Origin: Syntrophales bacterium
GTDB taxonomy: Bacteria > Desulfobacterota > Syntrophia > Syntrophales > UBA2210
NCBI GenBank assembly: GCA_028715865.1
Contig: JAQUQY010000007.1
Span: 1-17,874, forward strand
Direction of reading: 5' to 3'
Length of the DNA stretch: 17,874 bases
Part shown: piece after piece, positions 14,418-17,874 of the stretch
Layout: each line of letters opens with the position of its first letter
How positions within the stretch are numbered: position 1 is the first letter of the stretch
Made by a program: the position numbers and the translations under genes
Notes under the pieces: generated by a model
Database searches by the model: none
What the model saw: the letters and a program-made list of their open reading frames with translations, nothing else
Told to the model about the DNA's origin: nothing

Positions 14418-16197
14418 ATTCCTTGATCACTTTAAGGGAAAGTTCCATTAGCTGTTCCATGGTTGCGGGCGACGGGGCGTCGGTGAGGAGGCACGTGGCT
14501 TTCTGGGTCTTGGGGAAGGCGATGACGTCCCTTATTGATTCGGCGCCGGCCATGAGCATTATAATCCGGTCCAGCCCGAAGGCAATACCGCCGTGTGGGG
14601 GTGTGCCGTATTCCAGGGCGTCGATGAGAAAACCAAACTTGCTGCGTACTTCGTCTTCTCCCAGCTCCAGTGCCTTGAATACCGTTGATTGCACGTCGCT
14701 CCTGTGAATCCTGATGCTTCCGCCGCCGATTTCCGAGCCGTTGAGAACCAGGTCGTAGGCGCGGGCTCGTACCCGGCCAGGATCAGTGAGGAGCAGTGGG
14801 ATGTCATCCTCAACAGGCGCCGTGAAGGGATGATGAGTCGCAATGAAACGCTTTTCCGTGTCACTGTATTCGAACATGGGAAATCCTGTGACCCAGGTGA
14901 AAGATAAGTCGCCGGCCCTGATGAGGCCGAGCTTCCGGGCCAGGCGAATCCTGAGGCTGCCGAGGGCGTCGTTAACTACCCCGGGAACATCGGCAACGAA
15001 GAATATCAGGTCTCCCGGCGCGGCCTCCATGCGTTCGTTAATGGCATTAACTTCCGCGGGCGTCAGAAACTTGAAGATAGGCGATGTCCAGTCATTTTCA
15101 TTCACCCGCGCCCAGGCGAGACCTTTCGCGCCAAAGTCGCTCACATAGTTCGGCAATTCGTCCAGGTCTTTCCGGGACAGCCTTTTGCCGTCCTCGAGCC
15201 TTAGAGCCTTAACGATGCCCCCCCGTGAAGCGGCTTCGGCGAAAACCTTGAAGCCGCAACTTTTTACAAGGTCCGTAACGTCCCGTAGCTCAAGGCCGAA
15301 GCGTGTGTCGGGATTATCCCGGCCGTAGCGCTCAATGGACTCCGCCCATTTCAGGCGCTGGAAAGGCCTTTCCAGTTCAGCCCCGATTCCAGCTTTGAAT
15401 ATATGGGCCATGAGCCCCTCCATGATGTCCATGATGTCCTCTTCGGACATGAAGGAAAGCTCCATGTCGATCTGTGTGAATTCCGGCTGGCGGTCAGCCC
15501 GGAGATCTTCGTCCCGGAAACACTTGACGATCTGGTAGTAACGGTCGAAGCCGGATATCATGAGAAGCTGTTTGAAAAGCTGGGGCGACTGGGGCAGTGC
15601 GTAAAACATGCCGGGGCTGATCCGGCTGGGTACGAGATAGTCCCGGGCTCCTTCCGGGGTGCTTTTGGTGAGGAATGGAGTTTCCACGTCTATAAAACCA
15701 TGGTCCTGGAGGTAGGCCCGGGCCGCCGAGGCGACAGTGTTTCTCAGGATCAGGTTTTTCTGAATACTTTGCCTGCGCAGGTCCAGGTAACGATACTTGA
15801 GCCTGATCGCCTCCGATATTTCGGAGTCGGCATCGAGTACGAAGGGGGGCGTCCTGGATTCATTCAGTATTTCAAGCTCCTCGACCATCACTTCGATGGC
15901 GCCGGTTTTGAGCTGAGGGTTTTCCATTCCTTCAAGGCGATTCCGCACTTTTCCCCTTACTGCAAGAACGTATTCGCTTCTAATTTTGTGGGCTTCCTCG
16001 TGAGCTTTCGGCGCTATTTCCGGATTGAAGACAATCTGCGTAATGCCGTCGCGGTCGCGCAGATCGACAAAAATGACGCCTCCGTGATCCCTGCGTCGAT
16101 GTGTCCAGCCCATGAGAGTAACCGTTTCTCCCACGTGGGAAGCCTTCAAATCCCCACAGTAATGGGTCCTTTTCTTCTCTGTCATGAAAACTGTCAC
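14416..16197 (-). CDS. aspS: Aspartyl-tRNA synthetase, predicted non-discriminating
   Basis: A 593-residue bacterial-type class II synthetase that charges tRNA with aspartate. It has an N-terminal OB-fold anticodon domain (about 10-115), motif 2 FRDEDLRADRQPEFTQ (227-242), the bacterial GAD insertion (about 300-430), GSEIGGGSIRIH (487-498) and motif 3 GGIAFGLDRI (536-545). His38 in RRRDHGG and Gly90 in RLEGMENP correspond, with identical 52-residue spacing, to the His31/Gly83 pair of the P. aeruginosa non-discriminating enzyme; E. coli has Leu at the first site. GTG at 16197 is preferred because AGAGG lies 9 nt upstream, while the ATG at 16185 has no ribosome site. It lies 98 nt after hisS in the same direction, probably one operon. 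The stop codon overlaps the end of the mobile element. Confidence 0.97.
   Translation of the reverse strand: MTVFMTEKKRTHYCGDLKASHVGETVTLMGWTHRRRDHGGVIFVDLRDRDGITQIVFNPEIAPKAHEEAHKIRSEYVLAVRGKVRNRLEGMENPQLKTGAIEVMVEELEILNESRTPPFVLDADSEISEAIRLKYRYLDLRRQSIQKNLILRNTVASAARAYLQDHGFIDVETPFLTKSTPEGARDYLVPSRISPGMFYALPQSPQLFKQLLMISGFDRYYQIVKCFRDEDLRADRQPEFTQIDMELSFMSEEDIMDIMEGLMAHIFKAGIGAELERPFQRLKWAESIERYGRDNPDTRFGLELRDVTDLVKSCGFKVFAEAASRGGIVKALRLEDGKRLSRKDLDELPNYVSDFGAKGLAWARVNENDWTSPIFKFLTPAEVNAINERMEAAPGDLIFFVADVPGVVNDALGSLRIRLARKLGLIRAGDLSFTWVTGFPMFEYSDTEKRFIATHHPFTAPVEDDIPLLLTDPGRVRARAYDLVLNGSEIGGGSIRIHRSDVQSTVFKALELGEDEVRSKFGFLIDALEYGTPPHGGIAFGLDRIIMLMAGAESIRDVIAFPKTQKATCLLTDAPSPATMEQLMELSLKVIKE
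14418..14424 (+). repeat. Right target-site duplication of the intergenic element
   Basis: ATTCCTT, identical to 14190-14196. On the minus strand it encodes the last two aspS codons (AAG GAA) and the first base of the stop codon. Confidence 0.7.
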
Positions 16198-16295
16198 TAT
16201 TCGCTACCTCTTGTCTTTCCTTGATGTTGAAGCACCGGTCCGTCTCGCGCCCTCCGGGGGTAACACTGTCCGGTTTGAAGCGCGCCTCTATGGTA

Positions 16296-17609
16296 TCAAT
16301 TATTATTTCTGATATTGTTGTTTCCGGGATCATTGTCAGCCGTCGCTGCGAGACGACTCAATTCAAGGGCCAGCTCCGCCGGATTTTCCAGGGACAGGGA
16401 CCGCTGGGTTCCCTCTTTCATGTCCCGCAGTTCCGCCTTCTTCAGGGTCATTTCGTTTTCGCCTATGATGAGGGTAAATCGGCATCCAAGCCTGTTTGAA
16501 CGCTTCATCTGGCTCTTCAGTCCCCTGTCGGAAAAATCAATTTCCGTGGTGATACCTTCTTTCTTCAGGGAAATGGAAAGAAGGTAAGAGAAATCAAGGG
16601 CGTCCTCTCCCAGAGTGGCGATGTAGAGAAGCGGCGATTCATTAAGCCCCAGGTTACTGTCGGGAATGAGCGATATCAGCCTTTCCATGCCGATGGCGAA
16701 ACCTATCCCCGGAATATCGGGTCCTCCGAGCTGTTCCGTCAGACCATCGTACCTGCCGCCTCCGGCAACCGCGTTCTGGGATCCCAGGGATGTGGTGGTT
16801 ACTTCGAAGGCTGTTCTGCGGTAGTAGTCAAGTCCCCGAACCATCATTCCGTTGATGACGTAATCCACGCCAAGAGCTTTCAGATACCCGCGAAGCCGTG
16901 TGAAATGATCTTCGCATTCGCCGCAAAGTGAATCAAGAATTGCCGGCGCTCCGTCAATGAGGATCCGGCATCCCTCGTTCTTGCAGTCAAAGACACGAAG
17001 GGGATTGTTGTCCAGGCGGCGCCGGCAGTCTTCGCAGAGCCTTCCCTTGCTGCTATCCAGAAATTCCCGCACACGTTCCTTGAAGGCGGGCCGGCAGGCC
17101 GGGCAGCCGAGGGAATTGATTTCAAGGCGCAAATCCGGTAGTCCGAGATCCTCCAGAAAAAAAACGAGCATAAAAAGAAGTTCACCGTCAAGCCTGGGGT
17201 CCTCTGAGCCGAGAAATTCCACGTTTATCTGATGAAATTGGCGGTATCGCCCTTTCTGGGGGCGTTCTCGCCGGAACATGGGGCCCATGGTGTAGAGTTT
17301 AGAGACGGATTCCGACTGATACATGCCGTGTTCAAGGTAGGATCGGATTACCGAGGCCGTGGCCTCGGGACGCATGGTGAGGGAATCGCCACCGCGGTCT
17401 GTGAAAGTGTACATTTCCTTTTCAACGATATCGGTGGCGTCGCCGATGCCCCGACTGAAAAGCTCCGTTTTTTCGAGTATTGGAACTCGTATTTCCCGCA
17501 GGCCGAAACGGGCGAAAATCAGCCTCGCTCTCGTTTCAACTTGCCGCCAGGCGACCGTTTCGTCGGGCAGAATGTCTTTGAACCCCCGAAGGGAGGTGAT
17601 AAGGGTCAT
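16296..17609 (-). CDS. hisS: Histidyl-tRNA synthetase
   Basis: A 437-residue class II synthetase that attaches histidine to tRNA-His. Visible are the N-terminal SLRGFKDILPDE, the TMRPEAT segment (78-84), motif 2 MFRRERPQKGRYRQFHQ (111-127), the histidine-specific loop VRGLDYYRRTAFEV (257-270) with catalytic Arg258, AGGGRYDGL (282-290) and motif 3 GIGFAIGMERL (301-311). The insertion domain between motif 2 and the histidine loop has eight cysteines in four pairs (169/172, 192/195, 209/214, 229/232) and may bind metal. A C-terminal anticodon domain follows from about 325. The protein ends in an odd Asn-rich tail (NNNIRNNN). The ATG at 17609 is chosen because GGGAG lies about 9 nt upstream and the conserved sequence starts there; a GTG at 17651 has no ribosome site. 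First gene of a likely hisS-aspS operon. Confidence 0.97.
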   Translation of the reverse strand: MTLITSLRGFKDILPDETVAWRQVETRARLIFARFGLREIRVPILEKTELFSRGIGDATDIVEKEMYTFTDRGGDSLTMRPEATASVIRSYLEHGMYQSESVSKLYTMGPMFRRERPQKGRYRQFHQINVEFLGSEDPRLDGELLFMLVFFLEDLGLPDLRLEINSLGCPACRPAFKERVREFLDSSKGRLCEDCRRRLDNNPLRVFDCKNEGCRILIDGAPAILDSLCGECEDHFTRLRGYLKALGVDYVINGMMVRGLDYYRRTAFEVTTTSLGSQNAVAGGGRYDGLTEQLGGPDIPGIGFAIGMERLISLIPDSNLGLNESPLLYIATLGEDALDFSYLLSISLKKEGITTEIDFSDRGLKSQMKRSNRLGCRFTLIIGENEMTLKKAELRDMKEGTQRSLSLENPAELALELSRLAATADNDPGNNNIRNNN

Positions 17610-17874
17610 GCTCTGGTACTCCCTTGAATTACAGGCAAAACCAGATAACACAGAATGTAATGAAAGGCAATGTAAAGATTGTGATAAGTGATATTCTGGA
17701 AAGGGGCCGGCGAATTCCGTGAAGCTATCCAGCCAGGCTTATCAGAAAACCCGAAGCTGCCTTTGCTTTTGTTGAACCGTTTCTTTATTGATCCCGCCTT
17801 AATCCCGGCTGCGGTCCACAGGGGATAAAGCAGGACACGTCGACGGTGCTTCCATCGGTTCCCAGGGATACGGC

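Noticed and set aside
15403..16224. 273-codon plus-strand ORF
   Set aside because: It lies antisense to the clear aspS gene, and its translation shows no family features.
17785..17874. Open frame on the minus strand running in from the right edge for 29 codons to a TAA
   Set aside because: Too short to recognise, and the other two minus frames are also partly open there. It could be the end of an upstream gene, but nothing supports it.
17652..17874. Possible structured RNA or promoter upstream of hisS
   Set aside because: No recognisable tRNA, SRP RNA, T-box or convincing -35/-10 pair with proper spacing.

Overview
The window looks like ordinary chromosome from an anaerobic Desulfobacterota-type bacterium (the old Deltaproteobacteria). 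This rests on three things: the 5' part of a 16S rRNA gene at the left edge, whose general look suggests the Syntrophales/Desulfobacterales side of the phylum (read from memory, not aligned); a beta-oxidation-type isomerase, an NtrC-type regulator and a chemoreceptor whose style is common there; and an intergenic repeat of a kind I associate with that group. Base composition and start signals look uniform. I see no prophage, plasmid, CRISPR or defence cluster.

Left part (1-2700). The 16S gene runs leftward off the edge, behind a leader with a boxA-like site and two tandem promoters. Upstream and in the same direction is a dienoyl-CoA isomerase-like crotonase. Divergent from it is an alpha/beta hydrolase of the BEM46 type.

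Middle part (2700-7500). A 969-residue PreP-like M16C zinc peptidase is read leftward. An HD-domain phosphohydrolase with its own promoter is read rightward, and a zinc-ribbon Nudix hydrolase leftward.

Signalling part (7500-11300). An orphan NtrC-family response regulator (REC-AAA+-Fis) is followed by a 411-bp control region and a dCache chemoreceptor that lacks a recognisable complete HAMP domain. The control region has a long dyad and, 160 bp downstream, a sequence matching the -24 half of a sigma-54 promoter. The regulator may therefore control the receptor.

Right part (11300-17874). Adenylate kinase and a UvrD/Rep-type helicase form a likely two-gene operon. Converging on them is hisS-aspS. 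Between the two units lies a 221-bp non-autonomous mobile element with 25-bp imperfect terminal inverted repeats and a perfect 7-bp target duplication. It landed on the aspS stop codon and rebuilt it (TAG to TGA) without changing the protein. The AspRS carries the His and Gly residues typical of non-discriminating enzymes, which predicts tRNA-dependent asparagine synthesis in this organism.

I did not find a clearly new multi-gene system. The best leads are the precise insertion at the aspS stop codon, the possible sigma-54/regulator/chemoreceptor unit, and the non-discriminating AspRS prediction.
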